Below, piece by piece: positions 5,469 to 12,799 of a DNA stretch of 12,799 bases. The notes below the pieces were generated by a model. That model did not search any database. It worked only from the letters and a program-made list of their open reading frames with translations, and was not told where the DNA came from. This stretch comes from Spirochaetales bacterium (GTDB lineage Bacteria > Spirochaetota > Spirochaetia > Treponematales > UBA12059). Position 1 is the stretch's first letter. Every line of letters begins with the position of its first letter. The stretch spans positions 1 through 12,799 of the forward strand of contig SPCK01000026.1 in assembly GCA_004525355.1 (NCBI GenBank). The letters run 5' to 3'. The position numbers were made by a program, and so were the translations under genes.

Positions 5469-7283
5469 CTATTCATCAACCGTTTCCTTGAACGGTTCGT
5501 ATCGATATCCGGACCACTCCATGTTCATATGGGTTGAAAACTCCAGTATATTTAGGCGCACGCCGTGCACCACCACGGAAAGGGCGCCCATCATCAAATT
5601 CAGACCATGACCAAGAAACAGGATAAGTACGCCGGCTATGAAGGCCAAGGGAATGCGCAGTAATCCGCTGGCCATTCCGTTGACCGTCTGGGAAATGGCA
5701 ACACCCGCCAAGCCGACCGCCCAGAGGCGGATATAGGACACGATATCGGCGAAAAAGCTGACCGTACCCAGGAAAATAGAAATGAAGTTCTTCAGGCTGT
5801 CCAGAATGGCCTGGATGGGACCGGTTTCCCAACTCCCGAATATGAAGTTGACCGTGAAACCGCCCAGGATCAAGTACAGGCCGAACTGGGGTATCGGATA
5901 TTTATCCGCGCTGACGACCAGGTTGAGGGCCATGAAATACATGCCCAGTACCAAGGCGAGCGCCCCGACCTGCCCAAGGAATTTTGGTTTGGGAAAATCC
6001 CTGAAGATATTCTTGATATGGGCGATTGAAAGTTGCACGCCTCCGAGAATAAAGCACAGCACCTTGATGTTGTCGCTCGCGTCAGGATTCCAGGAGGCAA
6101 TAGGCTCGATAGCCAACGATTTGAGGAACCCAGGAAGATTCTCCGGCAGCAAGCTGAACCAGCTTCCGGTAATGGTTCCCCACGCTACGGTCAGCCCGGA
6201 CAGGTACAGGAATAGCTTGAGTCCATCCCCGACGCCCTTGCGCTTTATCAGCCCCTTGACCATAAAGAACAGGCAACAGGCAAGCATCAGTGTTCCGTAG
6301 CCCGCGTCGCCGAAGATCATTGCGAAGAACAAACCGAAAAACAACAGGAACCACAGAGAAATATCGAACTCCCGGTAATTCGGCACCGTTCCAAGAAAAT
6401 CGAGGACAGGATGGATCATCCTCACGACGGCGTTGTTTTCTACCTTGGTGGGAGGCAACTCATCATCCTGCGGCTCATCTATCAAGAGAGCCCAGCCCGC
6501 CTTGGCAGCCGCCTCGACAAGCTGTTTCTCATCCTTGGCGGGCACCCAGCCAGCCAGCCACGCGACCGCGGTTTCGCTGCCAATACCGGATCGGAGGGTC
6601 TCGAACACCAAGTCGCGCTCCATGCGAGACAGCACTTTTTTCAGTGCGGTCCGCTTGGCGGCCTTCTGCAAAAGCAGACCCTTGAGGCCTGCGAGGGCAT
6701 CGACAGCTACCGATAGATCGGCCTGAAGCAACGACAGCGACTTTTCTGGAGCCCTCAATTCAACAAGGTCGACCGGCAGCTCGCGGTCGCCGGCGGCGAG
6801 CAGTGCGAGTTTGATGCGGCCCTTCTTCTCGGAAAGACGCAGGTAATCAAGATCGGCTGGCAGTGATGCAAGCTTCTTGGCGGGCAGCTCCGCCAATCTG
6901 ATCGGTAAACCGCGCTCGGCCAGGTCGCGCAGGCATTCGGGATCGAATTCGCCCCAGGTACTGATTCGCTCGATTTCCTTGGACAACGAGGCGATTTCCT
7001 CATGCCGCTCGCGAATCCTGCCTGCCGTAGCCAGAATGTCATTCGCCAGATCGATTCCGGCCCGTAGCCCCAATTTTTCGCCGGTTTGGGCCCTCTTGTA
7101 CTCCGACAGGATAGCCAGGGCCTCATCAAGCTCGCGCTTGCGAGCGGCAAGTTCCTCGAAAGCTTCTCCCTGGCCGCGTACTGATTCGAGATGTACCAGT
7201 CCGAGTTTCCGCAAGTTTTTGAGAGCTTCCCGTTTTTCCCGGTCCACTACTACCACGAAAGCACGTTTCATCGCTGCAATCAT
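5469..7283 (-). CDS. atpI: V-type ATP synthase subunit I (stator a-subunit)
   Basis: This 604-aa subunit forms the ion half-channels and anchors the peripheral stalk. Residues 1-285 are a soluble, helix-rich arm that starts with the family's KRAFVVVV strand. Residues 305-580 hold the membrane helices. Signature segments are FGDAGYG (324-330), SYIRLWAVGLAG (516-527) with the essential Arg519 that faces the rotor carboxylate, and VHGVRLNILEF (572-582) with the second conserved Arg576. The end, YRYEPF, is the usual YEPF motif. The length is normal for spirochaetes. The start at 7283 overlaps the atpD stop by 4 nt; Met5 (ATG at 7271) gives a more typical MKRAF start and is a real alternative, but GAAAGGG 8 nt upstream of the first ATG favours 7283. 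A hairpin-rich gap follows before atpK. Confidence 0.97.
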   Translation of the reverse strand: MIAAMKRAFVVVVDREKREALKNLRKLGLVHLESVRGQGEAFEELAARKRELDEALAILSEYKRAQTGEKLGLRAGIDLANDILATAGRIRERHEEIASLSKEIERISTWGEFDPECLRDLAERGLPIRLAELPAKKLASLPADLDYLRLSEKKGRIKLALLAAGDRELPVDLVELRAPEKSLSLLQADLSVAVDALAGLKGLLLQKAAKRTALKKVLSRMERDLVFETLRSGIGSETAVAWLAGWVPAKDEKQLVEAAAKAGWALLIDEPQDDELPPTKVENNAVVRMIHPVLDFLGTVPNYREFDISLWFLLFFGLFFAMIFGDAGYGTLMLACCLFFMVKGLIKRKGVGDGLKLFLYLSGLTVAWGTITGSWFSLLPENLPGFLKSLAIEPIASWNPDASDNIKVLCFILGGVQLSIAHIKNIFRDFPKPKFLGQVGALALVLGMYFMALNLVVSADKYPIPQFGLYLILGGFTVNFIFGSWETGPIQAILDSLKNFISIFLGTVSFFADIVSYIRLWAVGLAGVAISQTVNGMASGLLRIPLAFIAGVLILFLGHGLNLMMGALSVVVHGVRLNILEFSTHMNMEWSGYRYEPFKETVDE

Positions 7284-7897
7284 GAGGCGACCCTTTCTAC
7301 GACCTTGCGCTTGGCTATCTTGCCACGCACTACCTGGGCTGTCTGCTGATCGCCGAGGTAGATACGTATCTTCTTGATATTCTCGGAAGTCTCCGGAATT
7401 TTCACCTTCTCGAACAGGTTGACCCTCTGGGTAGTCGTACGCAGTTCGGCAGCAAGCCGACTGATTTGTTCTTCAAGGACCCGTATCTCCAGATCGAGCG
7501 TGAGCATGGCCCTCAGGCGGTCAAGCGCCCGGTCTATCCAAAGGGGCTTGCTGAACAGATCATACTCGTCGATCGTGAAATCGGCGCTCTTGAACAAGGG
7601 AATATCCACGCCCGCGATATTGCCCTCGGCGGTCCGGATAATACCGGCGGACAGTATCCATGAACCATCGGGCCGTTGCACCGCTTCTTCCTCACCGAAA
7701 ACGGCGATCCAAGCCTGGAATTCCGTTGACAGGCGATCACGTTCGGCGGCTATTTCCCTGGCCCGAGCCTCGATGATGCGAATTTCCATCTGTAGCTGCT
7801 GTTTCTTGAGCTGAAGCGTAGGAAGATAGCGCTTGTACATCTTGAGCGCGTCTTTCTGCTTCTTGAGTTCGTTTTTGGTCAGCTTTATCTTGGCCAT
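7280..7897 (-). CDS. atpD: V-type ATP synthase subunit D (central rotor shaft)
   Basis: AtpD is the coiled-coil shaft that turns inside the A3B3 head. The 205-aa length is standard. Residues 1-75 (KIKLTKNELKKQKDALKMYK and following) and about 122-185 form the two long antiparallel helices, and the region between holds the short globular part (AGIIRTAEGNIAGVDIP). The basic C-terminus (GKIAKRKVV) is usual. In other V-type enzymes subunit F binds this shaft, but no F gene is visible here. Its ATG lies 3 nt after the atpB stop, with only a weak AAGG before it, so it probably depends on coupling to atpB. Its stop overlaps the atpI start. Confidence 0.96.
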   Translation of the reverse strand: MAKIKLTKNELKKQKDALKMYKRYLPTLQLKKQQLQMEIRIIEARAREIAAERDRLSTEFQAWIAVFGEEEAVQRPDGSWILSAGIIRTAEGNIAGVDIPLFKSADFTIDEYDLFSKPLWIDRALDRLRAMLTLDLEIRVLEEQISRLAAELRTTTQRVNLFEKVKIPETSENIKKIRIYLGDQQTAQVVRGKIAKRKVVERVAS

Positions 7898-7900
7898 GAC

Positions 7901-9199
7901 TCAGGCCTTTTGGGGCCAGAACTGCTCGATCAACTTGGATTGCAGCCCAGTTTCCTGGGGCTCGAAACAATTCGCCAGGATCTCCCAACCCTTGTCCAGG
8001 GCCTTCTCCAAGGGGATATTGACCGACAGGTCCATCATCTCGCGTTCGAAAAGCTCGCCGTATTTCAGGAGTTTCTTGTCCCAGGTGCTCATCTGGAAGC
8101 CCATGGATTTCTTTTCCAGAGTATCCCGGTAGGCCGCGAACAACTTGATCATGCCATCCATGATGGAGCGGTGGTCAGCGCGTGTCTTGCCGTTTACCTG
8201 CTGCTTGAGGCGCGACAGAGAGCCGAACGGCTCGATGCGGCCGCCCTTGAGATAGAACTGTCCTTCAGTGATATAGCCGGTGTTGTCGGGTACCGGGTGC
8301 GTCACGTCGTCGCCCGGCATGGTCGTCACCGCCAAGGTGGTGATTGAACCGGAATCGGAGAAATCGACCGCTTTCTCATAGCGGGAGGCCAGCTGACTGT
8401 ACAGGTCGCCTGGGTATCCCCGGTTGGACGGTACCTGCTCCTGGGTAATGGCGATTTCCTTGAGCGCGTCGGCAAAATTGGTCATGTCCGTCAGGAGCAC
8501 CAGCACGTTCAGGCCCTTGAGGGCGAATTTTTCGGCCACGGCCAGCGAGATGTCCGGAACCATGAGACACTCGACCACGGGGTCGGCGGCGGTATGCACG
8601 AACATGACGGTCTTCTGCAGCGCGCCGCCCTCCTCAAGAGCGTCCTTGAAGAACAGGTAGTCGTCATACTTGAGTCCCATGCCGCCCAGGACGATGAGAT
8701 CGACCTCGGCCTGCATGGCGATACGGGCGAGCAACTGGTTGTACGGCTCCCCGGACACCGAGAAGATCGGCAGTTTCTGGCTCTTGACCAGCGTATTGAA
8801 CACGTCGATCATCGGGATGCCCGTGCGGATCATCTCACGCGGGATGATACGCTTTACCGGGTTTACAGAAGGCCCGCCGATGGGAATCAGGTTGTCGTGC
8901 AGGGCGGGTCCCTTGTCGCGCGGCTCGCCGGAACCGGTAAAGATCCGGCCTTTCAATGCATCGCTGAACGATACAAGCATGGGGTGACCGAGGAACATCA
9001 CCTCGTCGCCATTGGAGATGCCGCGGCCGCCTGCGAATACCTGCAGTGAGACCATCTCGTTGTCCAGACGTATTACCTCCGCCAGAGAGACGCCGAAGCG
9101 CGTATTGACCTCGGCCAGCTCGCCGTAGGTGATATCGCTGGCCTTTACGGTAATAACGTTTCCGGTTATCGATTCTATACGGGAATATACCTTCTTCAT
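7901..9199 (-). CDS. atpB: V-type ATP synthase subunit B (non-catalytic head subunit)
   Basis: The 432-aa B subunit alternates with AtpA in the head. As expected for B, the P-loop is not functional: its place is taken by [11 protein letters not shown] (146-156). It supplies the arginine finger to the neighbouring catalytic site, Arg330 in [18 protein letters not shown] (326-343). Other family segments are [20 protein letters not shown] (108-127), [16 protein letters not shown] (235-250) and [15 protein letters not shown] (256-270). The length is normal. GGAG ends 7 nt before the ATG, and the gene starts 4 nt after the atpA stop. Confidence 0.97.
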   Translation of the reverse strand: MKKVYSRIESITGNVITVKASDITYGELAEVNTRFGVSLAEVIRLDNEMVSLQVFAGGRGISNGDEVMFLGHPMLVSFSDALKGRIFTGSGEPRDKGPALHDNLIPIGGPSVNPVKRIIPREMIRTGIPMIDVFNTLVKSQKLPIFSVSGEPYNQLLARIAMQAEVDLIVLGGMGLKYDDYLFFKDALEEGGALQKTVMFVHTAADPVVECLMVPDISLAVAEKFALKGLNVLVLLTDMTNFADALKEIAITQEQVPSNRGYPGDLYSQLASRYEKAVDFSDSGSITTLAVTTMPGDDVTHPVPDNTGYITEGQFYLKGGRIEPFGSLSRLKQQVNGKTRADHRSIMDGMIKLFAAYRDTLEKKSMGFQMSTWDKKLLKYGELFEREMMDLSVNIPLEKALDKGWEILANCFEPQETGLQSKLIEQFWPQKA

Positions 9200-9203
9200 G
9201 TCG

Positions 9204-10973
9204 TCACTCCAGGCTCTCGAGGATGAGGGCAGCTTTCTGATCCAGACCGGTGGCCCGTTCGGCCATGAAGGACAAGAATCCCTCGTCAGCCTCGGTAAAC
9301 GCGTCGCAGCCCCATTCGATACCGTTTATATCCAGGGACATCTGCCGCAGACGGTTGAACCAGCCGCGGGCAGCCTCTTTATCCTTGAAGTCAAACGAGG
9401 TACCCAGAACGCGGACCGCCCTGCCGAATACGAACTCCTGGCGTTCCGGCGAAACAGAGGCATCCACCGGATCGAAAGAATTCTGCTGGAGGTAGGTAGC
9501 GTCCAGGAATTCGCTCTTGAGATAGATGACGTAGTCGTCCAGGCTCGTGCCTTCCTCACCGACTACCTTCATCATCTGGCCGACTTCGGATCCCCGCTCA
9601 AGGTACCAGTGCGCCCAGCCGACCCAAGCCGGGTCCATGATGCCCTGGTACTTGGACCAGGAATCCAGGGGATGTATAGCCGGGTACTTGCGCGCGTCCG
9701 AACGCTCGCGGGACAGTCCGTGGAAGGCGCCCACTACCTTGAGCGTCGCCTGTGTAACCGGTTCCTCGAAGTTGCCGCCGGCGGGCGATACGGTTCCGCC
9801 AATCGTTACGGAGCCCTTGTTGCCGTCCTTGAGCCGGACAATTCCGGCCCGCTCGTAAAAACCGGCTATGACCGACTCGAGGTAGGCGGGAAAGGCTTCC
9901 TCGCCGGGGATCTCTTCAAGGCGTCCGGACATCTCGCGCATGGCCTGGGCCCAGCGGCTCGTCGAGTCGGCCAGGAGCAGGACATCCAGGCCCATCTGCC
10001 GGTAATACTCGGCCATGGTTACAGCGGTATATACCGAAGCCTCGCGCGCGGCGACCGGCATGGAGGACGTATTGCATACGATGATGGTTCGTTCCATCAG
10101 TGATTTGCCCGTTCGCGGATCGATCAGCTCCGGAAACTCCTTGAGAGTCTCCACCACCTCGCCAGCGCGCTCGCCGCAGGCCGCGATGATCACGATGTCG
10201 ACATCGGCATTTCGGCTTGTCACCTGCTGGAGTACCGTCTTGCCGGCACCAAACGGGCCCGGAATGCAGTACGTACCGCCCTTGGCCACGGGAAAGAACG
10301 TATCGATGATGCGATTCTTGGTTACCATGGGCTCAACCGGGCGCAGACGCTCAGCGTAACAGTCGATAGCGCGCTTGACCGGCCACTCGAACATCATGGT
10401 CAACGGGTAGGACGCACCGTCCGCATCCTCGAGCACGGCCACTTCCTCTCGAATGGTGTACATGCCGGACGGCTTGATCGACTTGACGGTGTATGAACCC
10501 AACAAGCCGAACGGCACCATCACCTGATGGACGAAGGCGCCTTCGGGTACCGTACCCAAGGTGTCGGCACGTTCCACCTGATCGCCAATCTTGGCTACCG
10601 GCGTCCAACTCCAGGTTGTGTCCTTGGGCAAGGCATCCAGGTACACGCCCGGCTCGAGGAAGAACCCGGTTTTCTCCGCCACCTCGGGCAGGGGGTTCTG
10701 GAGGCCGTCGAAAATCTTACCCAAGAGCCCGGGCCCGAGTTCGACCGCCAGCATTTCACCCGAGAACTCCGCAGGAGTCCCGACCTTGATTCCCTTGGTC
10801 ATCTCGAATACCTGGGTCTGCACCAAGTCGCCCCTGACGCGAATTACCTCGGCCTTCAAGCGCTTGTCTCCAAGGACGATAAAGGCCACTTCGTTCATGG
10901 ACACGGTACCGTCCACCCGGACAGTTACCATGTTGCCGTTGACGCCCGTGACCGAGCCTTTTGTAGTCGTCAT
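9204..10973 (-). CDS. atpA: V-type ATP synthase subunit A (catalytic)
   Basis: The 589-aa catalytic subunit. Residues 1-75 are the beta-barrel; about 110-185 is the A-specific bulge ([18 protein letters not shown]). The Walker A loop GPFGAGKT (239-246) holds Lys245, CGERAGE (266-272) carries the catalytic Glu268, and [16 protein letters not shown] (329-344) is the Walker B region with Asp336. The motif reads GERAGE where many V-type enzymes have GERGNE, which I take as a feature of the spirochaete/chlamydial branch. Next come [11 protein letters not shown] and the helical C-terminal domain. It overlaps the DUF2764 gene by 4 nt, and GGAG before the ATG serves as ribosome binding site. Confidence 0.98.
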   Translation of the reverse strand: MTTTKGSVTGVNGNMVTVRVDGTVSMNEVAFIVLGDKRLKAEVIRVRGDLVQTQVFEMTKGIKVGTPAEFSGEMLAVELGPGLLGKIFDGLQNPLPEVAEKTGFFLEPGVYLDALPKDTTWSWTPVAKIGDQVERADTLGTVPEGAFVHQVMVPFGLLGSYTVKSIKPSGMYTIREEVAVLEDADGASYPLTMMFEWPVKRAIDCYAERLRPVEPMVTKNRIIDTFFPVAKGGTYCIPGPFGAGKTVLQQVTSRNADVDIVIIAACGERAGEVVETLKEFPELIDPRTGKSLMERTIIVCNTSSMPVAAREASVYTAVTMAEYYRQMGLDVLLLADSTSRWAQAMREMSGRLEEIPGEEAFPAYLESVIAGFYERAGIVRLKDGNKGSVTIGGTVSPAGGNFEEPVTQATLKVVGAFHGLSRERSDARKYPAIHPLDSWSKYQGIMDPAWVGWAHWYLERGSEVGQMMKVVGEEGTSLDDYVIYLKSEFLDATYLQQNSFDPVDASVSPERQEFVFGRAVRVLGTSFDFKDKEAARGWFNRLRQMSLDINGIEWGCDAFTEADEGFLSFMAERATGLDQKAALILESLE

Positions 10974-11551
10974 CGTTGTTCTCCGGATTCGTCGCGGTAT
11001 TCCGCGGTGTCGAGCACGGACCGGTATACGGTTCCGTAGCCCGCTTCACCCGCTTCGGCAGTGAAACGCGCCCGGCGTTCCAGGGCTTGCAGAAGCAGGG
11101 CGTAGGCAGCCAGGCAATCAATATCGAAAAAGTGGTTGGCCGCATGGAATTCAATGAAAGACCAGCGCTCGCGCTCTATGGTCAATTCGCTCTGCAGGGG
11201 ATCATCGGCCTGGAAGGCGGCCTGCGCCACCCTGACGCCATCCCATTCAAGCTCGCCAGGCCGTACGAACCTGTCCGCAGTTTTCTGGATCCTCTGGGCT
11301 CTCAACCTGGCCAGTTCGTTCCTCAGGGCACGTTCCCATCGGTAATATCGGGTAAGCAGGGGCGACATGCCCGAGGATGGCGGATAGGATCCGTCTTCTG
11401 GTATGTATAACCGCGCTCCTTCCACTACTGACAGGTCCCTGGGGTTCAGGCAGTAACTAGCCCGTTCAAGGAATTCGGCATACCCCATTGGCGGAGGCGA
11501 GTCGTACCGAAGCGCGGGCAGCGTAGCCGCAAAATAGTAGTAGCTGGACAT
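10970..11551 (-). CDS. DUF2764 family protein, ATPase-associated, possible subunit C/d analogue
   Basis: A 193-aa soluble protein that begins SSYYYFAATLPAL, the hallmark of the DUF2764 family, which sits between atpE and atpA in spirochaetes and Chlamydia. The first 45 residues form LPAL...YAEFLERASYCLNPRDL; residues 63-100 are a charged helix, and 130-175 hold aromatic and acidic helices (FIEFHAANHFFDIDCLAAYA). There is no signal peptide, membrane span or catalytic motif. Its fixed place among structural genes, in an operon without a recognisable C/d subunit, suggests it fills part of the stalk-to-membrane connection. This is inference; function is unproven. The start lies 7 nt after the atpE stop and its own stop overlaps the atpA start, so dosage should match the head subunits. 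Confidence 0.85.
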   Translation of the reverse strand: MSSYYYFAATLPALRYDSPPPMGYAEFLERASYCLNPRDLSVVEGARLYIPEDGSYPPSSGMSPLLTRYYRWERALRNELARLRAQRIQKTADRFVRPGELEWDGVRVAQAAFQADDPLQSELTIERERWSFIEFHAANHFFDIDCLAAYALLLQALERRARFTAEAGEAGYGTVYRSVLDTAEYRDESGEQR

Positions 11552-11558
11552 GGCGCCC

Positions 11559-12167
11559 TTAATTGGCCGGCATGGCCACGATGGCAGCCAGCCTGGAGTT
11601 CAGGTAAGATCCGAGCATACCCGCGACAGCTTCCGCTGAAAAATCGTAATATGCCGCACCGTCTTTTTGTCCGATACGGAAGCCCGCCTTGGTGCCTCTG
11701 AGCGGCTTCAGCTCGACTCCTTGCTTGAGTCGTTCCGTCAGCTTGTCACGGAAAAACACTTCAAGCGCCTTGAGATCCTTCTCCGGAACGAGCACGGACA
11801 GATCGTCGCGCCCGTCCTTGGCCCATGCCTCGACGATCGCTGGAAGAGCCTTCTTGAGGACATCCGCGTCAAAGGCCGTATCCAGCTCAGCGCGTACCAA
11901 GGCGGCCAGAACCTTCTCAATCTCTCCCCTGAACGCGAGTACCAAATCCCGGGAGGCCTGTCCCAGGGCTGCCTTGCCCGATTCCTCTTCGCGCTTCGCG
12001 TCAGCCTTGGCCTTTTCAACTATGGCCTTGGCCTCCTTGCGGGCATCCTCGACAAGGCGGATACGCTCCTTCTCCGCCTCCCCGCGAATCTTCCCCGCCT
12101 CGACCTCGGCGCTTTCAACGCCATCGTGCTTGATCTTGTCCAGCAGTTCCTGTACTCGGATATCCAT
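11559..12167 (-). CDS. atpE: V-type ATP synthase subunit E (peripheral stalk)
   Basis: A 202-aa stator subunit that holds the A3B3 head still. Residues 1-95 are a highly charged coiled coil rich in Glu, Lys and Ala (KIRGEAEKERIRLVEDARKE, 26-45). The C-terminal half is the globular alpha/beta head-binding part, with DLSVLVPEKDLKAL and GFRIGQKDGAAYYDFSAEAV leading to the final helix. Order and length match spirochaete AtpE. In other V-type enzymes E pairs with a small helical subunit G/H; no such gene is annotated in this family of operons, and the 120-aa protein just upstream is a candidate. The ribosome binding site is AGAGGA, 5-6 nt before the ATG, and 36 nt separate it from the upstream gene. 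Confidence 0.94.
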   Translation of the reverse strand: MDIRVQELLDKIKHDGVESAEVEAGKIRGEAEKERIRLVEDARKEAKAIVEKAKADAKREEESGKAALGQASRDLVLAFRGEIEKVLAALVRAELDTAFDADVLKKALPAIVEAWAKDGRDDLSVLVPEKDLKALEVFFRDKLTERLKQGVELKPLRGTKAGFRIGQKDGAAYYDFSAEAVAGMLGSYLNSRLAAIVAMPAN

Positions 12168-12203
12168 GGCTTCCTCTTTCAGCTACGATTATGGACGTTC
12201 AGG

Positions 12204-12566
12204 TCACGTTTCCTGCGTTTCCAGATATGTTCGAATCTTGTCAAATTTCCTCTTGAGGAATATGAACACTGCCTCCGGTTCCTCGAAATGCGCGATCAGC
12301 TCGCGTGAACGAGCCTGAAGGTCCGCTTCGAGTTCGGCTATATTCTTATATAGTGATGCGTCAATTCCGTCAACGATCTTGGAAAATTTTCTGATGGAAT
12401 CGATTTCTTTTTTCAGGAGCGCCTCGTTTTCCTGGAACACATACGGGGTGATTTCCGCTCCCTCGAACCGCTCCCGGCACCGGGCGTCAATTATACCCAG
12501 TTCATCGGCAAGATCCTCAAGCTCAGCCTTCAGCAGCCGCAGATAATGCTTGACGCTATTTGCCAT
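12204..12566 (-). CDS. Small charged helical protein, first gene of the ATPase operon, function unknown
   Basis: I choose the ATG at 12566 (MANSVKHYLRLL), 7 nt after GGGAG, giving 120 aa. A longer frame from 12620 adds 18 residues with no ribosome binding site and crosses the proposed promoter. I do not recognise the family. The protein is soluble, without signal peptide or membrane helix, and almost wholly helical and charged: about residues 5-35 (LLKAELEDLADELGIIDARC), 45-65 (ENEALLKKEIDSIRKFSKIV) and 70-118. The end, VFIFLKRKFDKIRTYLETQ, is basic. It is 36 nt upstream of atpE and heads the operon. Archaeal-type operons often begin with the stalk subunit H/G, of about 100-120 aa, so an E-partner role is plausible by position, size and composition, but unproven. 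An assembly factor or regulator is the main alternative. Confidence 0.75.
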   Translation of the reverse strand: MANSVKHYLRLLKAELEDLADELGIIDARCRERFEGAEITPYVFQENEALLKKEIDSIRKFSKIVDGIDASLYKNIAELEADLQARSRELIAHFEEPEAVFIFLKRKFDKIRTYLETQET

Positions 12567-12587
12567 GGTTTTCTCCCATTGAAATCC

Positions 12588-12616
12588 AGTATCGCGACAG
12601 ATATGCCCGCTCACAA
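12588..12616 (-). promoter_or_regulatory. Possible promoter of the ATPase operon
   Basis: On the minus strand TTGTGA (12616-12611), a 17-nt spacer and GATACT (12593-12588) resemble a sigma-70 promoter with 4 of 6 matches in each box. Transcription would start near 12581, 15 nt before the ATG at 12566, just enough to include the ribosome binding site. The surrounding 86-nt gap (12567-12652) holds no gene and no strong terminator for the kinase; GCCCG/CGGGC around 12610-12632 forms only a weak stem without a T run, so read-through from the kinase gene is possible. Confidence 0.45.
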
Positions 12617-12652
12617 GCATGCCGGGCTACCAATATCGAAAAACCGTAGTCT

Positions 12653-12799
12653 TTACGTGACCGGGATAAGGACCCGGATCGTCGAACCAGTACCAAAAAC
12701 GGATTCTATCGACACTTGGCCGCCGTGCTGGTTCAGGATGTGGCGTACCATGGCAAGGCCGAGCCCCGTCCCTCCCGAACCGACCTTCCTGCTGAAAAA
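12653..12799 (-). CDS. Sensor histidine kinase, C-terminal ATP-binding end (cut by window edge)
   Basis: The last 48 residues of a frame entering from the right edge; it is too short at this edge to stand out by length. The segment FFSRKVGSGGTGLGLAMVRH matches the F- and G2-boxes of the HATPase_c domain, with GTGLGLA as the nucleotide lid. IESVFGTGSTIRVLIPVT is the usual final G-T-x-F strand region. Such kinases autophosphorylate a His and pass the phosphate to a response regulator. The sensor part and the partner regulator are outside the window. It reads in the same direction as the ATPase genes with an 86-nt gap, which may be a separate operon or a leaky upstream one. Confidence 0.9.
   Translation of the reverse strand, partial: FFSRKVGSGGTGLGLAMVRHILNQHGGQVSIESVFGTGSTIRVLIPVT

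Noticed and set aside
8732..8764. Loss of the Walker A motif in AtpB as a sign of a defective gene
   Set aside because: B subunits of V-type enzymes normally lack a working P-loop. The arginine finger Arg330 and full length show it is intact.
9129..10103. Long plus-strand frame (324 codons) opposite atpA/atpB
   Set aside because: It lies entirely antisense to the highly conserved atpA and atpB coding sequence. Its translation shows no family motif, and long shadow frames are expected in GC-rich DNA.
11667..12318. Two plus-strand frames of about 210 codons opposite atpE
   Set aside because: Both are antisense to atpE, whose coiled-coil and head domains are clear, and the two frames contradict each other.
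12204..12620. Longer start (ATG at 12620) for the first operon gene
   Set aside because: There is no ribosome binding site there, and the extra 18 residues overlap the proposed promoter. GGGAG at 7 nt before the ATG at 12566 decides for the shorter form.
1..12799. CRISPR array, tRNA or rRNA genes, insertion sequences, prophage or toxin-antitoxin genes
   Set aside because: No regularly spaced repeats, cloverleaf-like sequences, transposase motifs or phage genes were seen on either strand. Nearly all the sequence is explained by the listed genes.

Overview
The window is GC-rich bacterial chromosome that most resembles a spirochaete of the Treponema/Spirochaeta kind. The main clue is a complete V-type (A/V) ATPase operon in the order E - DUF2764 - A - B - D - I - K. 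That compact layout is known from Treponema, Borrelia and Chlamydia and lacks recognisable C, F and G/H genes. IspG and short intergenic regions fit this assignment. I cannot name a genus from the sequence alone. I see no IS element, phage gene, tRNA, rRNA or CRISPR array.

Right to left on the minus strand: the C-terminal end of a sensor histidine kinase (12653-12799) is followed by a short gap with a possible promoter. Then comes a tight, mostly overlapping gene train: an unnamed 120-aa charged helical protein (12204-12566), atpE, a DUF2764 gene, atpA, atpB, atpD, atpI and atpK. It ends in a textbook intrinsic terminator at 4760-4792. The only large gap in the train is the 211 bp between atpI and atpK, which holds four consecutive hairpins just upstream of a strong atpK ribosome binding site. 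AtpA and AtpB form the catalytic head, AtpD the central shaft, AtpE (perhaps with the 120-aa protein) the peripheral stalk, and AtpI plus the AtpK ring the membrane motor. AtpK carries the residues that bind Na+ in the Enterococcus hirae ring.

Next on the minus strand is a two-gene unit. ispG (MEP isoprenoid pathway, Fe-S enzyme) overlaps by 4 nt a secreted TPR-like protein of unknown function. Facing it on the plus strand is a three-gene unit (359-2405): an exported or lipid-anchored protein with a beta-rich domain, a degenerate receiver protein with a PilZ-like C-terminal domain (4-nt overlap), and an ArsR-type repressor. It starts from a good sigma-70-like promoter at 298-326 and ends only 9 nt from the converging TPR gene, with no clear terminator. 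At the left edge, divergent from this unit, is the N-terminal part of a gene that reads as mfd.

The most interesting points are the unassigned ATPase-associated genes (the 120-aa protein and DUF2764) in an operon that lacks standard subunits, the atpI-atpK hairpin cluster, the Na+-type ligand set in AtpK, and the phosphorylation-incompetent receiver/PilZ-like protein coupled to a secreted partner.
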